Positions 17,008 to 25,792 of a DNA stretch of 64,000 bases are shown here, one piece after another. The translations under genes and the position numbers were made by a program. Origin of the DNA: Korobacter sp036501185 (GTDB taxonomy: Bacteria > Acidobacteriota > Terriglobia > Terriglobales > Acidobacteriaceae). The first letter of the stretch is position 1; the number at the start of each line of letters is the position of its first letter. The notes below the pieces were generated by a model, which searched no databases, was not told the DNA's origin, and saw only the letters and a program-made list of their open reading frames with translations. The stretch covers positions 1 to 64,000 of the forward strand of contig DASYAU010000058.1 of the NCBI GenBank assembly GCA_036501185.1, written 5' to 3'.

Positions 17008-18846
17008 CTACATGCGCTCGGTGTTCACCAGCGTGGCCGCTTCCGGCAAGGCCTCCACCGGAACCACAGCCGCGGCCGCCGCAGCAGCCACGGCGGGCAT
17101 CGGCATGCCGCGTCGCACGTGCAGTTCGCCACGCTGAAAGACGGAAGTAAACGCAGCCACGCAGCTCGGATCGAATTTCGTCTTGGCCAGGGAATTGATG
17201 ATGCGAACCACATACTCGGGGTCCGCGGCCGCCTGGTATGGACGATTTGTCGTCATGGCGTCAAACGTGTCGGCCACCATGATCACGCGCGGCATCAACG
17301 GGATCTGGTCGCCCTTCAGGCCGTACGGATAGCCGCGCCCATCCAGCGATTCGTGGTGCAGCTCAATGCCCGGGATCATGTCGCGCAATTGCTCGACCGG
17401 CCGCAGAATATTCGCGCCCTTGGTGGTGTGCGTCTTCATGATCTCGAACTCATCCTGCGTCAGCGCACCCGGCTTTTTCAGGATGCGGTCTTCAATGCCG
17501 ATCTTGCCCACGTCGTGCAACTGCGCGGAAATGCGGATTTTCTCCACTTCCTCGTTGCTTAGCCCCATTTCGCTCGCGATAAGCACCGAGTAACGCGTAA
17601 CGCGGTCGGAATGGCCGCGGGTGTATGGGTCCTTTTCGTCGACCGCGCCGGCTAGCATCTGGATCGACCCCAAGAACAGCGCGCGGTTCTCGGCGGCAGC
17701 ACGCTTCAGGTTCTCAATGTGCTGCTCGATCTCCGAGCTCATGATATTGAAGGTTTGCGCCAGCTCGCCTATTTCTGTTCGTGTATGCAGCTCCACGCGA
17801 CGGCTGTAATCGCCTTGGGCGAGTGCCTTGCTGCCCTCGGTCAGCACTTCCAGCGGAGTGGTGATGCGCCGTGCCGCCGATACGCTGATGATCACCGACA
17901 TGATGACCGCGAGTATCGCCAGCAGCCGCGCCGTGCGCTGCATCTCGTAAATGCCGCTGTAGGCTTCGCTCGCCGGTTTCTGCGCTATTACCGCCCAGTT
18001 CAGCGACGGCACTGGGCTGTACGTGCCCAGCATTTCCGTCTTCGTGTCGTTCACCATCATGCTGAACTCGTGCGTCGCCGCCAGCCGCCCACCTTCGTCC
18101 ACAAAGCTCTTCACCAGCTCAATGCCGGTCATGTCCTGCCCGATGGCGTAATTGCGTTCCGCTCCGGCCACCAGGCGGCCATTGCTGTCCACCACGTAAG
18201 CGATCAAGCCGCCGCGGCTTACTTCTTCCAAGCGGTTCAGCAGGTAATCCAGGTCCACCACCGCCGAAATCAGGCCAATAAAGTTGTCGCCCGCCATGAT
18301 CGGTTTGGTCACGAGCATCACGGTGTGGGTGGTGTTGTCGGACGTAATTTGCAGCGCCTGGCCGTTGTAGGGATGGCCTTCCTTGGCGGCCTCGAAGCCC
18401 TTGCGCATCTCGCGCTGCAGGAACTCGTCCGGCACAATGCGTCCGGCAGTCACCCCGCGCGCGCCGTTGTTCACAATCGAGGCGTAAGCGATATCGCCGC
18501 CGTTGGAAACGAAGTTTTCAAGCAGGGCGCGCATTTCCGGCGACGCGATGGTCGCGTCGTCGAGGTTGCCGCCGCTGGTCACCTGCACCGCCGCAGAAAG
18601 GCTCTGCAGCATCATTTTCAAGTTGCGATGGCGTTGCGAGGTGTCGTCCGCCAGAGAGCGCGTGACCGTGTTCTGCATGTACATTTCATTGCGCTTCAGG
18701 CTATCGCGGTTGATCGCGACCACCTTCGCGTAGAAATACATGGGCACGACGCTGACGGTAAGCAGCGCGGCGAGGATCACGTACAGAATCGGAATGCGCT
18801 TCGGCATTATCTTTCTGTACTTTGCGGTAATTTCTTGATCCACCAT
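17008..18846 (-). CDS. HD-GYP phosphodiesterase with double-Cache-like sensor and HAMP
   Basis: Membrane sensor predicted to hydrolyse cyclic di-GMP. The 612-residue protein has a first membrane helix (about 17-40), a large periplasmic Cache-type sensor domain (about 45-300, with GLISAVVDLDYLLNRLEEVSRGG-like PAS core), a second membrane helix (about 315-335), a HAMP domain (RITTPLEVLTEGSKALAQGDYSRRVE), and an HD-GYP domain. The catalytic motifs are intact: DEKDPYTRGHSDRVT, the HD pair in AQLHDVGKIGI, HHESLDGRGYP, and VADTFDAMTTNRPY. An Ala/Pro-rich tail of about 35 residues follows. A second start at 18807 is possible. No cyclase lies next to it. Confidence 0.92.
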   Translation of the reverse strand: MVDQEITAKYRKIMPKRIPILYVILAALLTVSVVPMYFYAKVVAINRDSLKRNEMYMQNTVTRSLADDTSQRHRNLKMMLQSLSAAVQVTSGGNLDDATIASPEMRALLENFVSNGGDIAYASIVNNGARGVTAGRIVPDEFLQREMRKGFEAAKEGHPYNGQALQITSDNTTHTVMLVTKPIMAGDNFIGLISAVVDLDYLLNRLEEVSRGGLIAYVVDSNGRLVAGAERNYAIGQDMTGIELVKSFVDEGGRLAATHEFSMMVNDTKTEMLGTYSPVPSLNWAVIAQKPASEAYSGIYEMQRTARLLAILAVIMSVIISVSAARRITTPLEVLTEGSKALAQGDYSRRVELHTRTEIGELAQTFNIMSSEIEQHIENLKRAAAENRALFLGSIQMLAGAVDEKDPYTRGHSDRVTRYSVLIASEMGLSNEEVEKIRISAQLHDVGKIGIEDRILKKPGALTQDEFEIMKTHTTKGANILRPVEQLRDMIPGIELHHESLDGRGYPYGLKGDQIPLMPRVIMVADTFDAMTTNRPYQAAADPEYVVRIINSLAKTKFDPSCVAAFTSVFQRGELHVRRGMPMPAVAAAAAAAVVPVEALPEAATLVNTERM

Positions 18847-19113
18847 TCGTGGCCCTAATGGAGTTCTACGAAGTATGGCTACCTGGGTAACTTGCGAACA
18901 CGGCCGGATACCCCGGGCGCTCTCTGGGGGAGAGGATTCTCGTCAGAGTAGCCGAAAAGCCGCCAGGAGGCCAGTGCGCACTAGTACATGTACGGGCGGG
19001 AAGTTGCTGGAACCACAAGAATTACCAGTCGCGGATTTGGAGTCGTACGGCTGGCCAGGTGCGTCTAATGGATTTGCCGCAAACGCACCGAACCTAGTAC
19101 AACTGCAAAGCTG

Positions 19114-21858
19114 ATGATTTCGACCTTTCCTCGAACCTGCCGCGCCCTCATCGCGAGCCTGCTGGCCTTCGCGCTCGCAGCCCCCGCTACTCTCATCGCC
19201 CAGTCACCGGCAACCGCCCCGGCTCCTAAGGTGGTGGACGAGCTTGCCCCACTGCCCCAGGACGATGGGCGGCTTGGTCTCGAGCTCATGCTCAAGCGCC
19301 TGCATACCACCGCGCGCCTGCTGCATACCGTTGCCCATCCTGACGACGAGGACGGCGGCATGCTTACCCTCGAGTCCCGGGGCAAGGGCGACGACGTTAC
19401 CCTCATGACCCTGACCCACGGCGAGGGCGGCCAGAACAAGACCGGCAGCAACCTCTTTGACGAGCTTGGGGTACTGCGCGTGCTCGAACTGCTCCAGAGC
19501 GACAAGTACTACGGCGTTCACCAGCGGTTCAGCATGGCGGCCGACTTCGGCTTCAGCAAGAGCGCCCAGGAGTCGCTGGAGAAATGGAAGGATGGCGGAC
19601 CTCCCGGCTACGTCCCACTGCGCGACATGGTGCGCGTGATCCGCACGTTCCGGCCGGATGTCATAGCTCAGCGCTTCCAGGGCGCGCCACGCGACGGCCA
19701 CGGACATCACCAGGCGAGCGGCATCATCACCAAGGAAGCCTTCCGCGCCGCCGCTGATCCCAAGCAATTTCCCGAACTCAATCTTCCGCCCTGGCAGGCG
19801 AAAAAGCTTTACATGGATAACGTGCACGAAGGCGAGGAGTACACCGTCGCCTTCGACACCGGCGTGGAAGATCCGGCGCTGGGCATGAGTTACGTGCAGT
19901 TCGCCATGGAAGGGCTTAAGCACCAGCTCTCGCAAGGCGCAGGCCAGTGGAGCGTCAGCCCCGGCCCGCACATCACGCGCTACAAGCTGATTGACTCCGT
20001 CGTGCCGCAACCGAAGCCCGGCGAGCATGAGAAGGATTTCTTCGATGGAATGGATACTTCGCTGCCGGGATTGGCAGATAGGCTGGGAGAGGATGAGAAG
20101 AAAGTTCCGTGGCTGAAGCCTGGGCTGGTTGAAGTTGCGAAACTGATTGACGAAGCTAGCGAGGCTGAGAAGAAGGATATGGAGGGGGCAGCGGTACCAC
20201 TGACGAATGCGGGTCACAAGCTGCAGGATCTGCGCGCAAAAATTGGGAACAGTCCACTGAGCGATGCTGCGCGCCGCGATTTGCTTTCGCGCGTCGATGA
20301 AAAGATACAGCAGGCGGCGAAGGCGGTGCGACTTGCGCTCGATCTCAAAATCCGTGCGGTGACCTCATCCACTGCTGCGGGCAGGCCGTTTGTGGTGCGC
20401 GGAGAATCGGTGCCAGAGGATGTCACGGTCACGCACTCTGCCTCACCCTCACTGAAGATCACGGTGCCGCCCGGCGTTCCAGCCGCTGCTGATCAAATAG
20501 CCCGCAACGCGGACTTGCATTTCATCACGCAGGTCACTGTCCCTGACCGCGTAACAAAGCCCGGATTTCATCGAGAGAATCCGGAAACTGATTCGGTGTA
20601 CGAGAGCGACGACGCGGATCCGACCATTCCATTTCAGGCCGGGCCGCCGACGGTTTGGATCAACTATCAAGGGGAGGGACGCGACGCGATCATCGGCGGT
20701 TCGGTAGAAGTGCCGGTCGAGAGCGCAATTCACGAGTCCGATGGCACCACCCGTCTTCGTCCTTTAGCCATCGCGCCTCGATTTTCAGTGCTCATCGATC
20801 CCAGCACCCAGGTTGTTCCAACCAGCGCCACCGCGCCGCGGACGATCAACGTCCAGCTCCGGAGCATTGCGGAAGGTGTGGCGAAGGGAACGCTCACGCT
20901 CAAAGTTCCGTATGGCTGGCGCGTGAGTCCGCTTTCGCAGGATGTTTCGTTCGAGAAATATGGCGACGAACGCAGCGTGAAGTTCGAGGTCACCCCCGGT
21001 GAACTCTCCGAGCATCGCGCCAAAATTGACGCCGTGTTTACCAGTGAGGGGAAGACCTACACCGAGGGCTACACCACGGTCGAGCGCGAGGACCTTGGGA
21101 CGTATTACTACTACCAGCCATCGATCCAGAAGATCAGCGAAGTCGCCGTCAAAACTCAGCCCGACCTCAAAGTCGGCTACCTGATGGGCGCTGGCGACGA
21201 CATCCCGACCACGCTCCAGCAGCTCGGCATTGATGTCGCCGAGATTTCGCCGGAAGAACTTGCGTCGGGCGATCTTTCGAAATATTCGACCATCGTCGTC
21301 GGCATTCGCGCCTATGACACGCGCGACGACATCAAGAAATACAATCCGCGCCTGCTCGAGTTCGTGAAGAACGGCGGCACGCTCATCGTGCAGTACGAAA
21401 CTTCGGTCTACGACTTTAACGGTGTTGCGCCGCTGCAGCAGACCGGGCCCGTTCCGCCCAAGCCCGACCCGAATTCGCCGATCCCCGGTAAGTACACGCC
21501 GTATCCCGCTGAGATCAGCCGCGATCGCGTGAGCGTAGAAGAAGCTCCGGTCACAATCCTCGAGCCGGAGAACCCCGTCTTCCACTATCCCAACGCGATC
21601 ACGCAGAAAGATTTCGACGGCTGGGTACAGGAGCGCGGCCTCTATTTCATGGACCGCTGGGCGCCGGAGTTTCACGCACTGCTCTCGTGCCACGATCCCA
21701 ACGAGCCGGACCGCAAGGGTGGACTCGTCGAGGCGAAATACGGCAAGGGAACGTACATTTACACCGGCTACGCGTTCTTCCGGCAGCTTCCTGTTGGCGT
21801 CCCCGGCGCCGTGCGGCTTTATGTGAACCTGCTGAGCGCGGGACATGAACCACACTGA
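19114..21858 (+). CDS. exported PIG-L family deacetylase, giant form
   Basis: Zinc-dependent N-acetylglucosamine deacetylase-like enzyme. After a signal peptide (about residues 1-29) comes the LmbE/PIG-L catalytic domain: TVAHPDDEDGGML (metal ligands in H-P-D-D-E), LTHGEGGQNKTGS and DGHGHHQASG for the distal His ligand. At 914 residues it is about three times the typical length. The second half has an Ig/NEW3-like beta region (about 420-660: RTINVQLRSIAEGVAKGTLTLKVP) and a C-terminal Rossmann-like domain (YLMGAGDDIPTTLQQLGIDV, STIVVGIRAYDTR) resembling a glutamine-amidotransferase-like/ThuA fold. The substrate is unknown, probably an extracellular amino sugar. Its stop overlaps the permease start by 14 nt. 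Confidence 0.88.
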   Translation: MISTFPRTCRALIASLLAFALAAPATLIAQSPATAPAPKVVDELAPLPQDDGRLGLELMLKRLHTTARLLHTVAHPDDEDGGMLTLESRGKGDDVTLMTLTHGEGGQNKTGSNLFDELGVLRVLELLQSDKYYGVHQRFSMAADFGFSKSAQESLEKWKDGGPPGYVPLRDMVRVIRTFRPDVIAQRFQGAPRDGHGHHQASGIITKEAFRAAADPKQFPELNLPPWQAKKLYMDNVHEGEEYTVAFDTGVEDPALGMSYVQFAMEGLKHQLSQGAGQWSVSPGPHITRYKLIDSVVPQPKPGEHEKDFFDGMDTSLPGLADRLGEDEKKVPWLKPGLVEVAKLIDEASEAEKKDMEGAAVPLTNAGHKLQDLRAKIGNSPLSDAARRDLLSRVDEKIQQAAKAVRLALDLKIRAVTSSTAAGRPFVVRGESVPEDVTVTHSASPSLKITVPPGVPAAADQIARNADLHFITQVTVPDRVTKPGFHRENPETDSVYESDDADPTIPFQAGPPTVWINYQGEGRDAIIGGSVEVPVESAIHESDGTTRLRPLAIAPRFSVLIDPSTQVVPTSATAPRTINVQLRSIAEGVAKGTLTLKVPYGWRVSPLSQDVSFEKYGDERSVKFEVTPGELSEHRAKIDAVFTSEGKTYTEGYTTVEREDLGTYYYYQPSIQKISEVAVKTQPDLKVGYLMGAGDDIPTTLQQLGIDVAEISPEELASGDLSKYSTIVVGIRAYDTRDDIKKYNPRLLEFVKNGGTLIVQYETSVYDFNGVAPLQQTGPVPPKPDPNSPIPGKYTPYPAEISRDRVSVEEAPVTILEPENPVFHYPNAITQKDFDGWVQERGLYFMDRWAPEFHALLSCHDPNEPDRKGGLVEAKYGKGTYIYTGYAFFRQLPVGVPGAVRLYVNLLSAGHEPH

Positions 21859-23266
21859 GCCCGCGCAAAATGGTGATGAGCATCTTGTCCGCGGCCTGAG
21901 CCTCGGCGGCGCGACCGCGCTGAACATGATCGACGTGATCGGCGTCGGTCCGTTCATCACCATCCCCATCATCGTCAGCGCCATGGGAGGCCCGCAGGCC
22001 ATCCTCGGCTGGATTTTCGGCGCGCTCTTCGCCCTGTGCGACGGCCTCTGCTGGGCGGAACTCGGCGCGTCGATGCCGCACTCCGGAGGCAGCTACCGCT
22101 ACCTGCAGACCATGTATGGGCCGCGCAAGCTCGGGCGGCTGCTGTCGTTTCTTTTCATCTGGCAGCTCTCATTCAGCGCGCCGCTCTCCATCGCCTCGGG
22201 ATGCCTCGGCTTCTCGCAGTACGCCAGCTATCTCTGGCCGTCGCTTGAGCACCCGTGGTTCGCGCGCTCGCGCGTGCTGTTTTCTCCGGCCACGCTGGTC
22301 GCCATCGCCACCGTCGGCGTGATCGTGTTCCTGCTCTATCGCGGTGTGGTGCAGATTGAACGCATCTCGAAATTTCTCTGGGTCGGCGTGATGGGAACGA
22401 TGGCCTGGGTCATCTTCGCGGGGTTGACGCACTTCCAGGCGTCGCGGGCGTTCGATTTCCCGCCTGGCGCCTTCCATCTCTCAAAAGCATTTTTCCTCGG
22501 ACTCGGCGCCGCCATGCTGGTGGCCGACTACGATTTCTGGGGCTACTACAACATCACATTCCTTGGCGGCGAAGTCCGCGATCCCGAGAAAAACATCCCG
22601 CGCGCGCTTGTGATCTCCATCGTCGTCGTCGGCATTCTCTACCTGGTGATGAACGTCAGTATCCTCGGTGTGATGCCGTGGCGAGAACTGGTGCAGAGCG
22701 CTCACACTGACACCCGGTTCTACGTTGTCGCGACCATGATGGAACGACTCTACGGCCACTGGGCTGGCGTCCTCGTCGCCCTGCTTATCATGTGGACGGC
22801 CTTCGCCTCGGTCTTCTCTCTGCTGCTTGGCTACTCGCGCGTACCTTACGCCGCCGCTCGCGACGGCAACTACTTCCGCGTCTTCTCGGCGATTCATCCC
22901 AAACAAAAATTTCCCACCGTCTCGCTGCTGATGCTCGGTGGCGTCGCCATGGTCGCCTGCTTCCTGCGCCTTGCCGACGTCATCGCGGCCCTGGTCGTTA
23001 TCCGTATCCTGCTGCAATTTCTTGTGCAGATTGTCGGCCTGCTCATTTGGCGGTCGCGTCAGCCCGAAGCCCCTCGTCCGTTCCGCATGTGGCTGTATCC
23101 GATTCCTGCGGTGCTGGCGCTGATCGGCTTCACCTATGTACTATTCGTACGCACCAATTCCTGGCAGCAAGTTCGCTACGCACTGGTGATCCTCGTCCTC
23201 GGCCTGGCGATTTATTTCGTGCGTGCATGGCGGAACCACGAGTGGCCGCTGGACTCGCCGTCCTGA
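21845..23266 (+). CDS. APC-superfamily amino acid permease
   Basis: A 473-residue inner-membrane transporter with about 12 helices. The first helix contains the glycine-rich unwound motif MIDVIGVGPFITIPI typical of the amino acid-polyamine-organocation superfamily, followed by ALCDGLCWAELGASMPHSGGSYRYLQ, the classical APC signature for helix 2-3. The ATG at 21845 lies inside the upstream PIG-L gene (14-nt overlap), so the two are translationally coupled. A shared function, such as uptake of a product released by the deacetylase, is plausible but unproven. The substrate cannot be assigned from sequence. Confidence 0.9.
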   Translation: MNHTEPAQNGDEHLVRGLSLGGATALNMIDVIGVGPFITIPIIVSAMGGPQAILGWIFGALFALCDGLCWAELGASMPHSGGSYRYLQTMYGPRKLGRLLSFLFIWQLSFSAPLSIASGCLGFSQYASYLWPSLEHPWFARSRVLFSPATLVAIATVGVIVFLLYRGVVQIERISKFLWVGVMGTMAWVIFAGLTHFQASRAFDFPPGAFHLSKAFFLGLGAAMLVADYDFWGYYNITFLGGEVRDPEKNIPRALVISIVVVGILYLVMNVSILGVMPWRELVQSAHTDTRFYVVATMMERLYGHWAGVLVALLIMWTAFASVFSLLLGYSRVPYAAARDGNYFRVFSAIHPKQKFPTVSLLMLGGVAMVACFLRLADVIAALVVIRILLQFLVQIVGLLIWRSRQPEAPRPFRMWLYPIPAVLALIGFTYVLFVRTNSWQQVRYALVILVLGLAIYFVRAWRNHEWPLDSPS

Positions 23267-23359
23267 CTTGCTGATTTTCGGCAATAGTTGCCGATTTTCT
23301 GTCCCACAATCGCACCCGGGGTGCGATCATCAACGGGCCCAAATCTCTTGGAGGAATAC

Positions 23360-23923
23360 ATGAAGAAATCTGCAATCGCGCTTGCGGTGGCCTTAGCCTG
23401 TTGTCTGCCGGCCCTCGCGCAACAAAAAGCTCCGGCAAAAACCGTCGCCGAGTCTGCCGACCGCAACATGGGTGGCGTCGAAAACGAGTTCGTCTCGGCT
23501 GCCGAAGCCATGCCGGAAGACAAGTTCAACTTTGCTCCCACGAGCGGCGAATTCAAGGGCGTCCGCACCTTCGCCCAGCAGATCAAACACGTCGCTGCCG
23601 TGAACTACATGCTCGGCGCCGCGATTCTCGGCGAGAAAGTCCCTGTCGATATCGGCAAGGGAGAGAACGGGCCTGACAACCTCACCTCCAAGGCCGATGT
23701 CATCAAGTTCCTCAAGGACAGCTTCGCCTACACCCACAAAGCCGCGCAGAGCCTCACCGACCAGAACATTACCGGAATGGTGAAGGCCCCGTTTGGCCCC
23801 AACGAGACAATGCGCATGAACATGGTGCTGCTGATGTTTGGCCACCCGTTCGACCACTACGGCCAGATGGTCGAATATCTGCGCATGAACGGCATCGTTC
23901 CACCGGCCAGTCGCGGACAATAA
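23360..23923 (+). CDS. exported DinB-fold protein, copy 1
   Basis: A 187-residue protein with a signal peptide (MKKSAIALAVALACCLPALAQ) and a DinB/YfiT-like four-helix bundle. The three histidines that bind metal in this superfamily can be seen in QIKHVAAVNY and in GHPFDHYGQMVEYLR. Most DinB proteins are cytosolic thiol-dependent enzymes; this one is exported. GGAGGAATAC gives a strong ribosome-binding site. It is clearly paralogous to the next gene (shared AEAMPEDK, AAILGEK, HPxDHYGQMVEYLR, VPPxS), a tandem duplication. A good terminator (23940-23965) separates the two. The function is unknown. Confidence 0.85.
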   Translation: MKKSAIALAVALACCLPALAQQKAPAKTVAESADRNMGGVENEFVSAAEAMPEDKFNFAPTSGEFKGVRTFAQQIKHVAAVNYMLGAAILGEKVPVDIGKGENGPDNLTSKADVIKFLKDSFAYTHKAAQSLTDQNITGMVKAPFGPNETMRMNMVLLMFGHPFDHYGQMVEYLRMNGIVPPASRGQ

Positions 23924-23939
23924 CTCGCAACCCAAACCG

Positions 23940-23965
23940 CCCCCGCACACAACGGGGGTTTTTTT
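23940..23965 (+). terminator. intrinsic terminator between the DinB copies
   Basis: A 6-bp G/C stem, CCCCCG (23940-23945) with CGGGGG (23953-23958), 7-nt loop, followed directly by seven T residues. A textbook intrinsic terminator, 17 nt after the first DinB stop. Confidence 0.9.
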
Positions 23966-23995
23966 GTGTATGCTTTCCGCTCTATGGAGGATGGT

Positions 23996-24541
23996 ATGAA
24001 ACGGTTGCAATCAATCCTGATGTTCGCCGCTGTCCTGCTCACCTGCGCGCTCGCGGTGGCGCAATCCGGTCCGGCCACCAGCGTTCAGGGTGCGCTCGAT
24101 AAAGAGCTCTCAAGCTTTGAACGCCACGTGACCGCCCTCGCCGAGGCCATGCCCGAAGACAAGTACAACTTCCGCCCGACCGCCGGAAAATTTGATGGCG
24201 TGATGGACTTCGCTGGACAGGTGAAGCACGTTGCCGGTGGCTTCAACTTTTACGCCGCGGCGATTCTCGGCGAAAAGCCTCCTAGCGAAGAAGGCGATGC
24301 GAACCTGAAGACCAAGGCCCAGATGCTGCAGAACCTGAAAGAGTCCTTCGCGCACGCTCACAAGGCGATCGCCAGTCTCAACGAGAAAAACATGTTCGAG
24401 CCCATCCCGCCGCCGTTTGGCAAGGAGCAGACCACGCGCCTCAGCCTGGCGATCTCGATGGTAGCGCACCCGTATGACCACTACGGCCAGATGGTGGAAT
24501 ACCTGCGCGGCACCGGCAACGTCCCGCCGGGTAGCAAGTAA
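23996..24541 (+). CDS. exported DinB-fold protein, copy 2
   Basis: A 181-residue paralogue of the preceding gene, with its own signal peptide (MKRLQSILMFAAVLLTCALAVAQ) and its own ribosome-binding site (GGAGG before ATG 23996). Candidate metal-binding histidines occur in QVKHVAGGFNF and AHPYDHYGQMVEYLR. The two copies agree best at the helix cores (AEAMPEDKYNFRPTAGKFDGV versus the first copy's AEAMPEDKFNFAPTSGEFKGV) and differ in loops, so the duplication is old. It sits behind a terminator and probably has its own promoter. The function is unknown; extracytoplasmic metal-dependent chemistry is a guess. Confidence 0.85.
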   Translation: MKRLQSILMFAAVLLTCALAVAQSGPATSVQGALDKELSSFERHVTALAEAMPEDKYNFRPTAGKFDGVMDFAGQVKHVAGGFNFYAAAILGEKPPSEEGDANLKTKAQMLQNLKESFAHAHKAIASLNEKNMFEPIPPPFGKEQTTRLSLAISMVAHPYDHYGQMVEYLRGTGNVPPGSK

Positions 24542-24546
24542 ACCTT

Positions 24547-24672
24547 TTTAACCGCAGAGGACACAGGGGATTTCAGAAATAAAACCGGGGAACATTTTCT
24601 CTACGATGGCTGACGGAGTTCACCACAGAGAGAAAATAAAAACTCCGATGTTCTCCGTGTCCCCTGTGGTTA
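24547..24672. repeat. CCGCAGAGGACACAGG-type palindromic intergenic repeat, copy A
   Basis: A long imperfect inverted repeat: TTAACCGCAGAGGACACAGG near 24550 mirrors CCGTGTCCCCTGTGGTTAA near 24654-24672, with an inner CACCACAGAGAGAAAATAAAAA segment. It fills the gap between convergent DinB copy 2 and DUF2252, and its right end supplies the TAA stop of DUF2252. It is related in sequence style to copies B and C at 34043 and 37565. Confidence 0.75.
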
Positions 24673-25746
24673 ACGTTTTGCCCAATCCAGGTAATCCCGC
24701 CGGATCACCTTTCGCATCGCCCGCGCATTTTCGTACAGCCAACGGCCCTTTCGTTTTGCGAGATCGTTCAGCATCGCTTTGCGAGCGCCCTTCGTCCCAA
24801 GGTGTACGTTCGCCACTTCGAATCCCATGCAGTACAGCAGCGTGTGTTCGTCCTGCCGAGTCGGCAGTTCGGTGATCGGGATCTTGGTGCAATCCGGCGC
24901 CAACCGACGTACCAGCCACTTCTCGTGCACGTGAAAGTACGGATCATGGTCGCGTACGGCCTGTTGAAGAACATGGTTGTAGTAGATCTTCTCGCGGTTC
25001 GTTCCGGCGATCCACGCCGCCGCCGACGGCACCAGCGCCTTCGCTTCGCGCGCCACCCATCCGCCCTTATAGTGCGCAATCGCTACGAATCGCTGATGCC
25101 CGCGTGAACCCAAGCCCGCCTGCCGCGCCACGTAGAACGGCTCATCGCAATGCGGCGGCAGCATATCTTTCATCCGCGACAGCGCAAGATCGGGCAGGTC
25201 GTTCTTCTTCACCTCGGGCCAGCCCGTCATCTTTTCCCAATAGGCGTTCGGATCCTTTAACTGTTGCGAAGCAATCGCCCGCAGCCAATCTTGCCCTTCG
25301 GCGAGCACGAACGGCTTGCCGCCATCGTTCATGCCATCGCGATATCCCTGCAGCAGCGCGTCGGTCACAGATTTCGCGCGTTCCTGCAAATGCTCCGCAT
25401 CTTTCGCCAGCAGCACGCTGGTCGCCAGCCGCGCCAGATCGATGGTGTATGGGAACATCCAGGCTTCGTCGAAATCGTTCACGCCCCACGCCAGGCGACC
25501 TTCGGCGTCGCGCCACGTGCCGAAGTTCTCCACGTGCAAATCGCCCACGCCGAGCACCTTCGGCGCGCGCGAAATTTCCTTGTCCGTCTCCGGCCACACT
25601 TGCAGCCAACGATAGAACGTAGCGCGGAAGAAAGGGAACACGGCTTGCGCCATGAAGGCATGCTTGCGCCGCAAGTCGGCGACGATTACGTCGGTTTGCT
25701 GCGCGAGCCACTTCTCGTAGGCCCGCGTCGCGTCAACAATGTTCAT
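24670..25746 (-). CDS. DUF2252 family protein
   Basis: A 358-residue cytosolic protein of the DUF2252 family, which has a protein-kinase-like (aminoglycoside phosphotransferase-like) fold. Seen here are FFRATFYRW in the N-terminal part, the conserved GDLHVENFGTWRD (kinase-like catalytic loop, about residues 68-80), WGVNDFDEA (DFD, magnesium loop-like), and GLGSRGHQRFVAIAHYKGG with REAKALVPSA. The C-terminus is Lys/Arg-rich. The biochemical activity of the family is not established; phosphotransfer is inferred from fold. It lies 46 nt downstream of a CHAD-domain gene on the same strand, probably in one operon. Confidence 0.85.
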   Translation of the reverse strand: MNIVDATRAYEKWLAQQTDVIVADLRRKHAFMAQAVFPFFRATFYRWLQVWPETDKEISRAPKVLGVGDLHVENFGTWRDAEGRLAWGVNDFDEAWMFPYTIDLARLATSVLLAKDAEHLQERAKSVTDALLQGYRDGMNDGGKPFVLAEGQDWLRAIASQQLKDPNAYWEKMTGWPEVKKNDLPDLALSRMKDMLPPHCDEPFYVARQAGLGSRGHQRFVAIAHYKGGWVAREAKALVPSAAAWIAGTNREKIYYNHVLQQAVRDHDPYFHVHEKWLVRRLAPDCTKIPITELPTRQDEHTLLYCMGFEVANVHLGTKGARKAMLNDLAKRKGRWLYENARAMRKVIRRDYLDWAKR

Positions 25747-25792
25747 GAGAGTGTCTTGCTAAAAGGGCCTTGCGGTGAAAGCTTAGGAGTCG

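Noticed and set aside
18875..19114. 79-residue plus-strand ORF before the PIG-L gene
   Set aside because: It has no family marks and is of a composition typical of GC-rich shadow frames. The 267-nt gap does contain a GGTGCGT/ACGCACC hairpin (19058-19089), but I cannot assign a riboswitch class to it.
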